Below, in pieces: positions 16,112 through 24,697 of a stretch of DNA of 64,000 bases (within the stretch, counting starts at the first letter, position 1; every line of letters starts with the position of its first letter). This stretch comes from Henriciella sp. GTDB taxonomy: Bacteria; Pseudomonadota; Alphaproteobacteria; Caulobacterales; Hyphomonadaceae. Both the position numbers and the translations under genes were made by a program. Where the stretch lies: the NCBI GenBank assembly GCA_030066975.1, contig JASJAO010000017.1, positions 1 through 64,000 on the forward strand, written 5' to 3'. Below the pieces are notes generated by a model. That model was not told where the DNA came from. It made no database searches and saw only the letters and a program-made list of their open reading frames with translations.

Positions 16112-17641
16112 GTGAACCAGTCCACTTCCGCTGTAACAGGCGAGCAGGCCGAAGCAACATCGAGTGCTGAAGGCTATGGCAGCGCCGGGTACCGCGCTTA
16201 TGTCCTGTTCGCCCTGATTGTCGTCTATACATTCAACTTTATTGATCGCACGCTGATTGGCGTACTTGGCGAACAGATACGCGAAACGTTTGGATTGTCA
16301 GATTTTATGATCGGCATCCTGTCTGGTTTAGCCTTCGCCACGCTTTACACCCTGTTGGGCATCCCATTCGCGATGCTCGCGGAGCGCAAGAACCGAACCA
16401 CCATCATTGCCGTGGCCATGGCAGCTTGGAGTGCGATGACGGTCGCCTGCGGTATGGCGCAGAATACGTTACAATTCGCCCTGGCGCGTATCGGTGTTGG
16501 TATCGGCGAAGCAGGATGCTCTCCCCCGTCACACTCATTGATCTCTGACTATTTTCCACCAGAAAAACGAGCTTCCGCGCTCGGCATTTTTGCACTGGGC
16601 ATTCCCATTGGCTCCATGTTGGCTGCTGTGGGAGGGGCCTATATCGCAACCCGCGGGGGGCTCGATTGGCGCGATGCGTTCATTTGGATGGGGCTTCCGG
16701 GGGTCCTCGGGGCGCTCATTTTCAAACTCACGGTGAAAGAACCTCCGCGCGGTTTTTCTGATCCCGGCGGCGCTGCGGCAGCGGCGGCCCGCAAAATGCC
16801 CTCGCCCTTCAAAGTGTTCGGCGAGGTGTTTCGGAAACCGACCTTCTGGCATGTCTCACTCGGTGGTGCGATGGCATCTTTTGCTGGCTACGGCATTGGG
16901 CAGTTCCTGGCACCATTCTGGATGCGCGCTCACGGTCTCGACTTGATGAATGCGGCGCTGATCTATGGCGGCGTCCTCGGAATCGCTGCCGGTATTGGTA
17001 CATTCGGGTCGGGTATGGTGGCAGATCGCGTCCGTGGACGCCATCCAAACTCAGACAGCTGGCTCCCGGCACTGGGCATGAGCCTCTGCGTCCCACTGAT
17101 GATTTTCGGTTACAATACAGTCGCCTTTTCTTCCGGGGCCGTCGCGATCTGGTTGGCTATACCGGTTCTGGTTGTCGCCGCGATCTTACGCTACTCCTAT
17201 CTCGCACCCATGTTCGCGGTCACTCAAAAACTGGTTGAACCCAGAATGCGTGCGACCGCTGCTGCATTGATGCTGTTTGTGGTAAATCTGATCGGCTATG
17301 GCCTCGGACCACCCGTTGTCGGCTGGATCTCTGACCAAGGCACAAAATACACGCTTAGCAGTTTGGACGCGCCGGTGACGGCAGCTCAATGCGGAAGCGT
17401 GGAAAAAGCGCTCGCTGCGACCCGTCGTGGTGCGGACAATGCGCTCACAGGCGTTGAGCTGCAGGATGCGACCGCCACAAACGAAGCATACTGCAAACCC
17501 GCAAGAACAATCGGCGTACGCCTCGGCGTCAGTATTGGTGCCCTATTCCTGCTCTGGGCCGCCCTGCACTTCCTGCTGATGGGCCGCACAATGCAACGCG
17601 ATCTCTGGACCGACGGGGAATCTACCGCTACCGGCTCATAA
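16112..17641 (+). CDS. MFS transporter, Spinster-like (paralogue of previous gene)
   Basis: About 509 residues and 12 membrane helices. It shares YTFNFIDRTLIGVLG and GEAGCSPPSHSLISDYF with the preceding transporter, so this is a tandem duplication that has since diverged. A GGAGGAAA box precedes the GTG at 16112, which is preferred over the GTG at 16094. The stop TAA abuts the ATG of thrB, so translation of the two is coupled. Confidence 0.85.
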   Translation: MNQSTSAVTGEQAEATSSAEGYGSAGYRAYVLFALIVVYTFNFIDRTLIGVLGEQIRETFGLSDFMIGILSGLAFATLYTLLGIPFAMLAERKNRTTIIAVAMAAWSAMTVACGMAQNTLQFALARIGVGIGEAGCSPPSHSLISDYFPPEKRASALGIFALGIPIGSMLAAVGGAYIATRGGLDWRDAFIWMGLPGVLGALIFKLTVKEPPRGFSDPGGAAAAAARKMPSPFKVFGEVFRKPTFWHVSLGGAMASFAGYGIGQFLAPFWMRAHGLDLMNAALIYGGVLGIAAGIGTFGSGMVADRVRGRHPNSDSWLPALGMSLCVPLMIFGYNTVAFSSGAVAIWLAIPVLVVAAILRYSYLAPMFAVTQKLVEPRMRATAAALMLFVVNLIGYGLGPPVVGWISDQGTKYTLSSLDAPVTAAQCGSVEKALAATRRGADNALTGVELQDATATNEAYCKPARTIGVRLGVSIGALFLLWAALHFLLMGRTMQRDLWTDGESTATGS

Positions 17642-18607
17642 ATGGCGGTTTACACAACGGTTTCGGATGATGCCTTGAACGCGTTCTTGTCCGAGTATGA
17701 CATCGGGCAGGCGGTCGCGTTCAAAGGCATCGCTGAAGGGGTCGAGAATTCAAACTATTACCTCGAAACCACCGAAGGCCGGTTCATCCTGACCCTGTTC
17801 GAGAAACGGGCCGACCCAAAAGACCTGCCCTATTTTATCGGGTTGAAACAGTATCTCGCAGAGCAGGGATTTCCGTGCCCCAGACCGGTAAAGGCGAAAG
17901 ATGGCCTGGCGCTGCGACGGCTCGCTGACCGTCCGGCTGTGATCGTTTCATTCCTCACCGGTCTGTCACCAAAACGTCCCAATCCACAGCAATGCAAAGC
18001 GATGGGGATCGGCTTGGCACAGTTGCACAAGGCTGCCGAGCATTTTGACATGACTCGCGAGAATGCACTTGGTCCATCAAGCTGGCCTGAGCTCTGGCGT
18101 GAGTGTTCCGCGAGCGCTGAAGCGCTCCAACCTGGATTGTCGTCATTGATCGAAGACGACCTTCGCACGCTGGAACAGGCTGGTCTCGATGAGGCAAACC
18201 TCCCAAGAGGGACGATCCATGCGGACCTGTTTCCGGACAACGCTTTTTTCCTTGGAAACACCTTTGCCGGGGCGATTGATTTCTATTTCGCCTGTACAGA
18301 TGCGCTGGCCTATGATCTCGCTGTGTGTCTCAACGCATGGGCTTTTGAGACCAGTGGCGAATACAACTATTCAAAAGGCGCAAACTTGATCGCCGGCTAT
18401 GAGTCGGTTCGAAAACTGGAGCCGACGGAGCTCGAGCTTCTGCCGCTTCTGGCACGCGGGGCCGCAATCAGGTTTTTCCTGACTCGCCTGATCGATTGGA
18501 CTGACACACCGGCAGACGCCTTGGTCAAACCTCACGACCCAATGGACTATGTCCAACGGCTGATTTTTCATCGATCCGCGCGGCGAGCGGAGGACTATGG
18601 TGCTTAG
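17642..18607 (+). CDS. thrB: Homoserine kinase, ThrB type II (APH-like)
   Basis: Phosphorylates L-homoserine with ATP in threonine synthesis. The 321-residue protein has the aminoglycoside-phosphotransferase-like fold of the alphaproteobacterial ThrB: GVENSNYYLETTEGRFILTL near the N-terminus, the catalytic loop IHADLFPDN and the metal site GAIDFYFACTD. It starts directly after the stop codon of the MFS gene. This differs from the frequent ispH-thrB-rnhA arrangement of alphaproteobacteria, so the coupling to a transporter is odd. A related kinase of another amino alcohol cannot be fully excluded. Confidence 0.85.
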   Translation: MAVYTTVSDDALNAFLSEYDIGQAVAFKGIAEGVENSNYYLETTEGRFILTLFEKRADPKDLPYFIGLKQYLAEQGFPCPRPVKAKDGLALRRLADRPAVIVSFLTGLSPKRPNPQQCKAMGIGLAQLHKAAEHFDMTRENALGPSSWPELWRECSASAEALQPGLSSLIEDDLRTLEQAGLDEANLPRGTIHADLFPDNAFFLGNTFAGAIDFYFACTDALAYDLAVCLNAWAFETSGEYNYSKGANLIAGYESVRKLEPTELELLPLLARGAAIRFFLTRLIDWTDTPADALVKPHDPMDYVQRLIFHRSARRAEDYGA

Positions 18608-18738
18608 TCGGGCTGCCCCTCGTTTTGACTTGGACGTGCGTCACTGCAGAGTCTTTGTGGACTGTCATCAAACCGTGACAAACAGAAGATTACTACGGCA
18701 TTAGGTTTGCCATCGGGCACTGAGTTGAGGGGTTGAGG

Positions 18739-19770
18739 ATGGCGATAGCCGGCTATGAAGTATTTGCCATAATTGGGTTTCTGTTTGCGGCGTACTCTAT
18801 CGTCGCGAATGACGCGATTCAGACGCTTGGGACCTTCCTTTCTTCCAACAGCAAGCGTCACTGGACGACGCTGTGGCTCTACGCATCTTCGATCATTGTT
18901 GCGGTCATGCTGTATGGCTGGTTCGTTTATGAAGGCGACATAGCGTTCGACCGCCTGAACACGATCCCTTATCCGGAGACAGGCATTCAGTGGTGGCATG
19001 CCCTCCCCCCACTCGTTCTGATTTTCCTCACCCGATATGGTATCCCGGTTTCAACCACCTTTCTCGTTCTGACAATTTTCGCCATGACAGGCGGTGCCGC
19101 GACCGAAGGCGTGCTGGGCAAAATGCTCGTAAAATCAGGACTCGGCTATCTCGTCGCACTCGCGGCAGGCGGTTTTGTCTACATCCTCGTCGCGCGCTCC
19201 TGGGAGCGCTGGATATCAAACACGCGTTCGCAACCACTCGGTGTTCATTGGACAGTGCTGCAATGGGCCTCAACAGCTTTCCTCTGGTCGCAGTGGCTGA
19301 TGCAGGATCTGGCAAACATCTTTGTCTACCTTCCAAGAACAACGATCGAAGTTGATGGGGAGACCATGGTCTCTTTCAGCCCGTATCTGCTGATCTTTGC
19401 GACCGTCGTGATGCTTGCCTTGCACGCCTACATCTTCGCAACACGTGGCGGTGAGATTCAGAAAATTGTTCTGTCCAAAACAAACACCACAGACATCCGG
19501 GCGGCCACGCTCGTCGACTTTATCTATGGCATCATCCTGTTTCTGTTCAAGGAAGTCAGCGATATCCCGATGAGCACGACCTGGGTCTTCCTCGGACTGT
19601 TAGCAGGTCGGGAAACCGCGATTGCCTATGTTGCCGGGCTCCGAGATCGCATGGAGGCGATGAAAGACGTAGGAACCGACATTCTTCGTGCTGGCTTCGG
19701 CCTGGTTATCAGCGTGATCCTCGCCTTTGGCATGCCATATCTCGCCACCGGTGAGATGCCCAGTTTCTGA
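18739..19770 (+). CDS. PiT-like inorganic phosphate transporter family membrane protein
   Basis: A 343-residue polytopic membrane protein with the two-fold repeat of PiT permeases. VANDAIQTLGT (about 22-32) replaces the usual GANDxxN-xxGT. IPVSTTF in the first half and IPMSTTWVFLG in the second match the PiT P-[IV]-STT-H elements, but lack the histidine. No PhoU-like gene is adjacent. It could transport phosphate, sulfate or another anion; the altered signatures leave the substrate open. ATG 18739 follows GAGGGGTTGAGG. It converges with panC after 10 bp. Confidence 0.65.
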   Translation: MAIAGYEVFAIIGFLFAAYSIVANDAIQTLGTFLSSNSKRHWTTLWLYASSIIVAVMLYGWFVYEGDIAFDRLNTIPYPETGIQWWHALPPLVLIFLTRYGIPVSTTFLVLTIFAMTGGAATEGVLGKMLVKSGLGYLVALAAGGFVYILVARSWERWISNTRSQPLGVHWTVLQWASTAFLWSQWLMQDLANIFVYLPRTTIEVDGETMVSFSPYLLIFATVVMLALHAYIFATRGGEIQKIVLSKTNTTDIRAATLVDFIYGIILFLFKEVSDIPMSTTWVFLGLLAGRETAIAYVAGLRDRMEAMKDVGTDILRAGFGLVISVILAFGMPYLATGEMPSF

Positions 19771-19780
19771 GGCGAGGCAG

Positions 19781-20653
19781 CTATTCTCCCCGCCTGAACG
19801 CCATATTGTCGATCAATCGGGTTTTCCCCATCCAGGCCGCAGCGAGCAGTCGACCCTCATAGCCTGGATCGACAGCCGCGCCGGGCAGGTCTCCCAGAGT
19901 GTCGGGGTCTACAGCGCTGACATAGTCGAGCTTGTCGAAGCCCGCTGCTTTGATGCGAGTTCTCGCCTCGTCCAAAGCGGCGACGACCGCCATACCTGCC
20001 TCTATCCGGCAGGCCGCACGATGCAGCGCTGAACTGATCGCATTGACGCGACACCGTTCGGTCGGGCTCAAGTACGCATTCCTTGATGACTGGGCGAGGC
20101 CGTCTGCATCGCGCCAAGTCCGTCCACCCACAATTTCGATTGGAAACCCCAGATCGCGTACCATGCGCTTAATGATCTGAAGCTGTTGATAATCCTTCTG
20201 TCCAAACACCGCTACGTCAGGCTGAACATGGACAAACAATCTCGCGACAACAGTTGCGACGCCATAAAAGAAGTGAGGCCGATAAACACCGTCCAGCAGG
20301 TCCGACAGGCCTTCAACGCGGACATGTGTTACCGAGCCGTCAGGATACATCTCTTCGACTGTGGGAATATAAACAATATCGCAGCCTGCCGCCGCCAATC
20401 GCTCAAGATCTGCCTCCTCGGTCCGCGGATAGGTGTCGAGATCCTCTCCAGGCGCAAACTGGGTTGGGTTCACAAAAATACTCGCCACAGACACATCAGC
20501 ACGTTCGCGGGCCAACTCAACCAGCGAGATATGGCCGTCATGCAAGGCACCCATGGTCGGGACAAACCCGATCGACTGATCCGCCTGCCGACATTTGCCG
20601 AGTTTTTTTCGCAACGCTTTCAACGTCCGAGCAATTTCTGGACTTTTTTTCAT
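19781..20653 (-). CDS. panC: Pantothenate synthetase
   Basis: Condenses pantoate and beta-alanine with ATP to give pantothenate, a CoA precursor. It has 290 residues from ATG 20653. Key motifs are the nucleotidyl-transferase signature PTMGALHDGH (32-41), FVNPTQF, FGQKDYQQL and the KMSKS-equivalent SSRN. The frame extends upstream to 20731 but the extra 26 residues are not family-like. Start regions of panC and of the divergent gene at 20720 are 66 bp apart. panB is not in the window. Confidence 0.95.
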   Translation of the reverse strand: MKKSPEIARTLKALRKKLGKCRQADQSIGFVPTMGALHDGHISLVELARERADVSVASIFVNPTQFAPGEDLDTYPRTEEADLERLAAAGCDIVYIPTVEEMYPDGSVTHVRVEGLSDLLDGVYRPHFFYGVATVVARLFVHVQPDVAVFGQKDYQQLQIIKRMVRDLGFPIEIVGGRTWRDADGLAQSSRNAYLSPTERCRVNAISSALHRAACRIEAGMAVVAALDEARTRIKAAGFDKLDYVSAVDPDTLGDLPGAAVDPGYEGRLLAAAWMGKTRLIDNMAFRRGE

Positions 20654-20719
20654 ACTGAATTCGCCTGGGAGGGGATATTGTAAAGATCCTGTTAACTCTT
20701 TGGGACGATTCTTTAAGAT

Positions 20720-21181
20720 ATGAGAAAGCACATCTTCATCCGCCTCAAAATGCTGCTCGCTGCTGCACGGGTTTCACTCTACACACGGTGGAATGATGTC
20801 GCCACGCGAAAATTCAGTCTGGATGAGCGCAAGTTTCGTACCGATACAGCGGAAGACGTGAACCTCGACGAATGGATGTTTGATCCAGTTCCAGCGGTGC
20901 GGGCGCAAGCCACAGCGCTTTCGGGGCAAATGGATCGGCTTTCCGACAAGCTTGCGGGTCTGAAGGCCATGCTGGCCATGATTACCGACGAGTCGGCCTT
21001 TCCAATCGACCTGACGACCAAAGCCCCTTGCGCCATGATGCCAACAGATACGGATCTGTTTGAAGGCGAATACCTGCCTGTGCTGACGGTACAAGATACA
21101 ACAATTGGCGGCGAAGGAGCCTTCCTGTTCGACGATGAACCGGTGACCTTCAATGCAGAAGAGGAACGTCACGCGGCCTAG
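20720..21181 (+). CDS. Hypothetical protein encoded upstream of mipZ
   Basis: A 153-residue soluble protein that I do not recognise. It has a basic, hydrophobic N-terminus (KHIFIRLKMLLAAARVSLY), a central helix with coiled-coil character (ALSGQMDRLSDKLAGLKAMLAMI) and an acidic C-terminal third. It ends 35 bp before mipZ on the same strand, so the two are probably co-transcribed. A link to MipZ or chromosome-end positioning is only a context inference. Confidence 0.65.
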   Translation: MRKHIFIRLKMLLAAARVSLYTRWNDVATRKFSLDERKFRTDTAEDVNLDEWMFDPVPAVRAQATALSGQMDRLSDKLAGLKAMLAMITDESAFPIDLTTKAPCAMMPTDTDLFEGEYLPVLTVQDTTIGGEGAFLFDDEPVTFNAEEERHAA

Positions 21182-21216
21182 AGGCTGCGCAAAGACGTAC
21201 GGGAGTAACGCCGGCC

Positions 21217-22113
21217 ATGGCCGCTGATGGATATGGACAAGTAGGCGACGCCCAAACCGAGCCTCTATCACTTTCAACCCCGGCACAGAAACAGTGCCGG
21301 GTTGTCGTTGTCGGCAATGAAAAGGGCGGCGCGGGAAAATCCACTGTATCGGTTCATCTCGCCATCGCCTTGATGCGGATGAACAAGAAGGTCGGCGTGA
21401 TCGATCTTGACGTGCGCCAACGCACGCTCACGCGCTATCTCGAAAACCGGATGCGCTGGATGCAATCCACAGGCGCGAAACTCCCCATGCCCGAAATCAT
21501 CCGGGTCGATGCCAGCGCCGAACGGGATCTTGATCTTGCTGAACAGGAAGAGACAGAGCGGTTCGAAACCTCTCTTACCCGACTGAAAGCCGTCAGCGAT
21601 GTTGTGATCGTCGATGCGCCCGGTGGAGACACTTATCTGTCCCGCATTGCTCATATGAGCGCGGACACGCTGATCACCCCGTTGAATGACAGCTTTGTCG
21701 ACTTCGATTTGCTGGGCGACGTGAACCCGCAGACGTTGGAAGTTCTTCGACCAAGCTTCTACTCCGAAATGGTGTGGAATTGTCGCAAGGCCAAAGCACG
21801 CAAATCGAGACAGCCGATTGACTGGATCGTCATGCGTAATCGCGTTTCACCACTGGAAGCTCGAAACAAACAGAAAGTCGGAGAGGCGCTCGCCAATCTT
21901 GCCAAACGGATTGGCTTCCGCTTGGCGCCCGGTCTGTCTGAACGCGTCATTTACCGCGAACTGTTCCCCGCCGGACTGACCCTCCTGGATCTCACGGAGA
22001 GCGGCTCCAACGTCTCATTCACAATGAGCCACGTGGCCGCGCGCCAGGAATTGCGGGATCTGGTCATTCTTCTGCAGATGCCGGAACTTGCCGGAGCAGA
22101 AATCGCCTTCTGA
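21217..22113 (+). CDS. mipZ: MipZ, ParA-like ATPase that positions FtsZ
   Basis: The deviant Walker A motif VGNEKGGAGKST (32-43) is the MipZ signature. DLDVRQRTLTRYLENR and VIVDAPGGDTYLSR complete the ParA/MinD-type site. In Caulobacter, MipZ binds ParB at the poles and inhibits FtsZ polymerisation there, so the Z ring forms at midcell. The protein is 298 residues, with about 25 N-terminal residues before the P-loop strand that most MipZ proteins lack; no later in-frame start exists before the P-loop. This is a strong alphaproteobacterial marker. Confidence 0.93.
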   Translation: MAADGYGQVGDAQTEPLSLSTPAQKQCRVVVVGNEKGGAGKSTVSVHLAIALMRMNKKVGVIDLDVRQRTLTRYLENRMRWMQSTGAKLPMPEIIRVDASAERDLDLAEQEETERFETSLTRLKAVSDVVIVDAPGGDTYLSRIAHMSADTLITPLNDSFVDFDLLGDVNPQTLEVLRPSFYSEMVWNCRKAKARKSRQPIDWIVMRNRVSPLEARNKQKVGEALANLAKRIGFRLAPGLSERVIYRELFPAGLTLLDLTESGSNVSFTMSHVAARQELRDLVILLQMPELAGAEIAF

Positions 22114-22147
22114 TCTCGATCGGACGGTAGGACAAATTATACTCGTC

Positions 22148-23116
22148 TTACTCCGACTTCGATCCTTCGTCGCCTTGAGCGATTGGGCCGAACACTTTAC
22201 CGTTCAACATGGGCATTGCCGCTCCATTGGGATCGACCGGCGCCTGAATTGACGCGAACGTCTGGCGCGCTCTCAGCGCTGGCGCTTCGTCTTCCATATC
22301 GTCAAAACTGAGATAAGCCGCCTCTATCAGATCGGCGACATGCTGATCGCGAGACCGGGACGTCGACCCGCCGTACATCACCGCAATCACACGGCGACCG
22401 TTACGCTTCGCCGAGGCCATCAGGTTAAACCCGGACGCGCGCGTGTATCCTGTCTTGATGCCATCAACGCCGTCGACCCGCCCGATCAATCGGTTATGAT
22501 TCTTGTAATTAGCCTTACCCCAGGAGAACCGGGTATTCGCGAAATAGCCATAATAGTCAGCATGATCGAGCAGCAATCGCTCAGCAAGTTCCGCCATATC
22601 GCGCGCGGTCGAAAGCTGTCGGCTGTCAGGCAGGCCGGAAGCGTTCCTGAACGTGGTCTTGGTCATCCCCATTGACCGCGCCTTCGCCGTCATCAAAGTT
22701 GCGAAACGGCTTTCCGTCCCGCCAAGGCGTTCGGCAACGACCACAGCCACATCATTTGCCGACTTCGTGATCAAGGCGTGGATTGCGTCCTTAACCGTGA
22801 TTGTGGAACCGACTTTGAGACGCAGGGAAGATGGAGGTTGAGACGCAGCATGCCGTGACACGACCATGCGATCGTGCAGCTTCACCTCTCCGCTCTTCAT
22901 CGCGTCGAATAACATATAGAGCGTCATGGCCTTGGTCAGCGAAGCCGGGTATCGCGGTGCGTCAGCGTGACGGGCATGAAGCACCTCATCGGTCTCCATA
23001 TCGATCACGATTGAGGCATATTTTTCAGCATTGGCTGGCGTCGCCACACAAAGGAGCGAGGCAGCAAACATTGTAAGGGCCGGAATTAGGCTGACTCTAA
23101 GCCGTCCGTTTGTCAT
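22148..23116 (-). CDS. D-alanyl-D-alanine carboxypeptidase (peptidase S11, PBP5/6 type)
   Basis: Periplasmic serine carboxypeptidase that trims the terminal D-Ala of peptidoglycan stem peptides. From ATG 23116 (GGAGGG eight bases upstream) it has a signal peptide ending about ATPANA-30. The three penicillin-binding motifs are S59-LTK62, S119-AN121 and K221-TG223. The C-terminus after the catalytic domain is short, without an obvious amphipathic anchor. An upstream ATG at 23155 is in frame but less likely. Convergent with mipZ. Confidence 0.92.
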   Translation of the reverse strand: MTNGRLRVSLIPALTMFAASLLCVATPANAEKYASIVIDMETDEVLHARHADAPRYPASLTKAMTLYMLFDAMKSGEVKLHDRMVVSRHAASQPPSSLRLKVGSTITVKDAIHALITKSANDVAVVVAERLGGTESRFATLMTAKARSMGMTKTTFRNASGLPDSRQLSTARDMAELAERLLLDHADYYGYFANTRFSWGKANYKNHNRLIGRVDGVDGIKTGYTRASGFNLMASAKRNGRRVIAVMYGGSTSRSRDQHVADLIEAAYLSFDDMEDEAPALRARQTFASIQAPVDPNGAAMPMLNGKVFGPIAQGDEGSKSE

Positions 23117-23242
23117 TCGGTTCCCTCCAAATGGAGCCAGCCCAGCAATTCCCAAGCCAACTCTAGGATCGGATGTATTGGTTAGCCAGACGTAAACAAC
23201 GCCGTCAGCTTAATTTTCTTCAATTCTGGATCTATGAAGTTT

Positions 23243-23276
23243 ATTGTGCAGCGCACAATTTTTTATTGCGATTGCA
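23243..23276 (+). promoter_or_regulatory. Putative PhaR-type operator upstream of the phasin gene
   Basis: Two TGC/GCA half-site pairs lie 46-79 bp before the phasin start: ATTGTGC-AGC-GCACAAT (23243-23259, TGC-N3-GCA) and TGC-GATT-GCA (23267-23276, TGC-N4-GCA). PhaR, the phasin repressor of Paracoccus and Rhodobacter, binds CTGC-N3-4-GCAG-like sites. TTGCGATTG also recurs at 23294. Assignment is by motif and gene context. Confidence 0.55.
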
Positions 23277-23321
23277 CAGTTTTTGTGCTACTTTTGCGAT
23301 TGGAATCAGTAGGAGCCCTCG

Positions 23322-23726
23322 ATGACCGCCTCAACCTCACCGTTCAACATGCCCTTCTCACCTTTCAACACCGACACCTTCAAATCGATGTTTCCCATGC
23401 CCGACTCAATGGGCAGCTTGGCGAGAGACGCGATGGAAGCCTCTACCGAAAGCACACGCGCGTCTGTTAAAGGTATGCAGGACGCCGGATCGGCCATGAT
23501 GTCTCAGCTTAAAAAGCAAATGACGCTGTCTGTTGAGACCGGCAAGCAACTGTCTGAGGCGACCACCCTGGAAGACGCCATGGAAATCCAGACGGCTTAC
23601 GTCAAGAAAGCCGTAGAAGCGAACATCAAAGGGTTTACTGAATTGTCTGAACTCTACGCAGATACCCTGCGGGAGACATTTGCGCCGCTCGCAAAGCAAG
23701 CCAAGAAGGCGACAAAGAAAACTTAA
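23322..23726 (+). CDS. Phasin family protein
   Basis: A 134-residue, mostly helical protein with no signal peptide. A Pro/Phe-rich N-terminus (SPFNMPFSPFN) precedes long amphipathic helices, and a Lys-rich tail ends the protein (AKQAKKATKKT). This matches the Phasin_2 family, whose members coat polyhydroxyalkanoate granules. No PHA synthase is in the window. The gene has its own PhaR-like upstream sites and is followed by a clear terminator, so it is probably monocistronic. Confidence 0.88.
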   Translation: MTASTSPFNMPFSPFNTDTFKSMFPMPDSMGSLARDAMEASTESTRASVKGMQDAGSAMMSQLKKQMTLSVETGKQLSEATTLEDAMEIQTAYVKKAVEANIKGFTELSELYADTLRETFAPLAKQAKKATKKT

Positions 23727-23760
23727 GCGCAACTTTTCAGCGTTCAGCTCTAAAACAAAA

Positions 23761-23789
23761 AAGCCGGGTCGCCTGACCCGGTTTTTTTT
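23761..23789 (+). terminator. Rho-independent terminator after the phasin gene
   Basis: Stem CCGGGTC/GACCCGG (23764-23770 and 23775-23781) with loop GCCT, extended by A-T pairs and followed by eight T. It starts 34 bp after the phasin stop codon. Confidence 0.92.
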
Positions 23790-23833
23790 GATTGGCGTCT
23801 GGTCATTCCCGCAAATTGGGTCAACATCAGATC

Positions 23834-24232
23834 ATGCCTGATTTCATATCGTTCAAATCGCTTCAACGCCCCGCCAAGCCCAATACATATTTGGTCGCTC
23901 CGGACGGACTATGTCTCGCATCGGAGCCGGATCAGATTTCGCCCGAACTGGATCTGTCTCCGGAAGACGCATTTTCCCGGATCGAAACCATCGTGGAGAC
24001 TGAAAACAACTGGATCGACCTGCACACCGATCCCTCTGAATTTCGGATGAGATTTGTCGCCCGGTCGCCGATCATGCGGTTCAAGGATGACGTGGATATC
24101 GCTGTCCTCCCCAGCGCGACGGGTACGGGATCACAACTGGCCATCTACTCGCGATCGCGCGTCGGTTACTCTGATCTCGGGGCCAACCGAAAGCGGGTAG
24201 AAAGTCTGTTGGAAAAGTTGATCGCAAAATAG
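23834..24232 (+). CDS. DUF1499 domain protein
   Basis: A 132-residue protein from ATG 23834 made up of a single DUF1499 domain: CLASEP near residue 28, IMRFKDDVDI, and the family end motif SRSRVGYSDLGANRKRV. Function unknown. A larger paralogue with membrane helices is at 31118-32008. ATG 23834 is preferred over the upstream in-frame start at 23792, which lies next to the phasin terminator. Confidence 0.82.
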   Translation: MPDFISFKSLQRPAKPNTYLVAPDGLCLASEPDQISPELDLSPEDAFSRIETIVETENNWIDLHTDPSEFRMRFVARSPIMRFKDDVDIAVLPSATGTGSQLAIYSRSRVGYSDLGANRKRVESLLEKLIAK

Positions 24233-24307
24233 ACACTTTGCCGATTGATCCTTGGTCAACGCAGGAACAGTCTTAACAAACTCAAACCATAGCCTATCTT
24301 CAAACCC

Positions 24308-24685
24308 ATGCCCTTCAGACTCGACCGCATCGACATGTCAGATCCGAAAGACCCCAAAGCCCCCTCTGATCCCGGCGGTGGCGGCGGGCCTGGACTTGAT
24401 CTCGCCACGAAAACGCGTGTTCAGACCAAAAAGCCTAGCATGTATCGCGTCCTGATCCTGAACGACGATTACACGCCGATGGAGTTTGTCGTACTGATCC
24501 TCGAGCGCTTTTTTAATAAGAGCCGCGAACAGGCGACTCGGATTATGCTGCACGTCCATCAAAAGGGTGTCGGCGTTTGCGGCATCTACACATACGAAGT
24601 TGCCGAGACGAAGGTGGCCCAGGTGATGGATCTGGCCCGCCGGAACGAACACCCGCTGCAGTGCACGATGGAAAAAGAGGATTAG
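24308..24685 (+). CDS. clpS: ClpS, N-degron adaptor of ClpAP
   Basis: Delivers N-end-rule substrates to ClpAP. The core [17 protein letters not shown] (with the NDDYTPM N-degron binding element) and the [19 protein letters not shown] segment are canonical. The N-terminal ~40 residues are Gly/Pro-rich and probably flexible. The start may instead be ATG 24335 (MSDPKDPK); neither has a convincing ribosome-binding site. It precedes clpA by 12 bp. Confidence 0.95.
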   Translation: MPFRLDRIDMSDPKDPKAPSDPGGGGGPGLDLATKTRVQTKKPSMYRVLILNDDYTPMEFVVLILERFFNKSREQATRIMLHVHQKGVGVCGIYTYEVAETKVAQVMDLARRNEHPLQCTMEKED

Positions 24686-24697
24686 GAGTAAAGAGAT

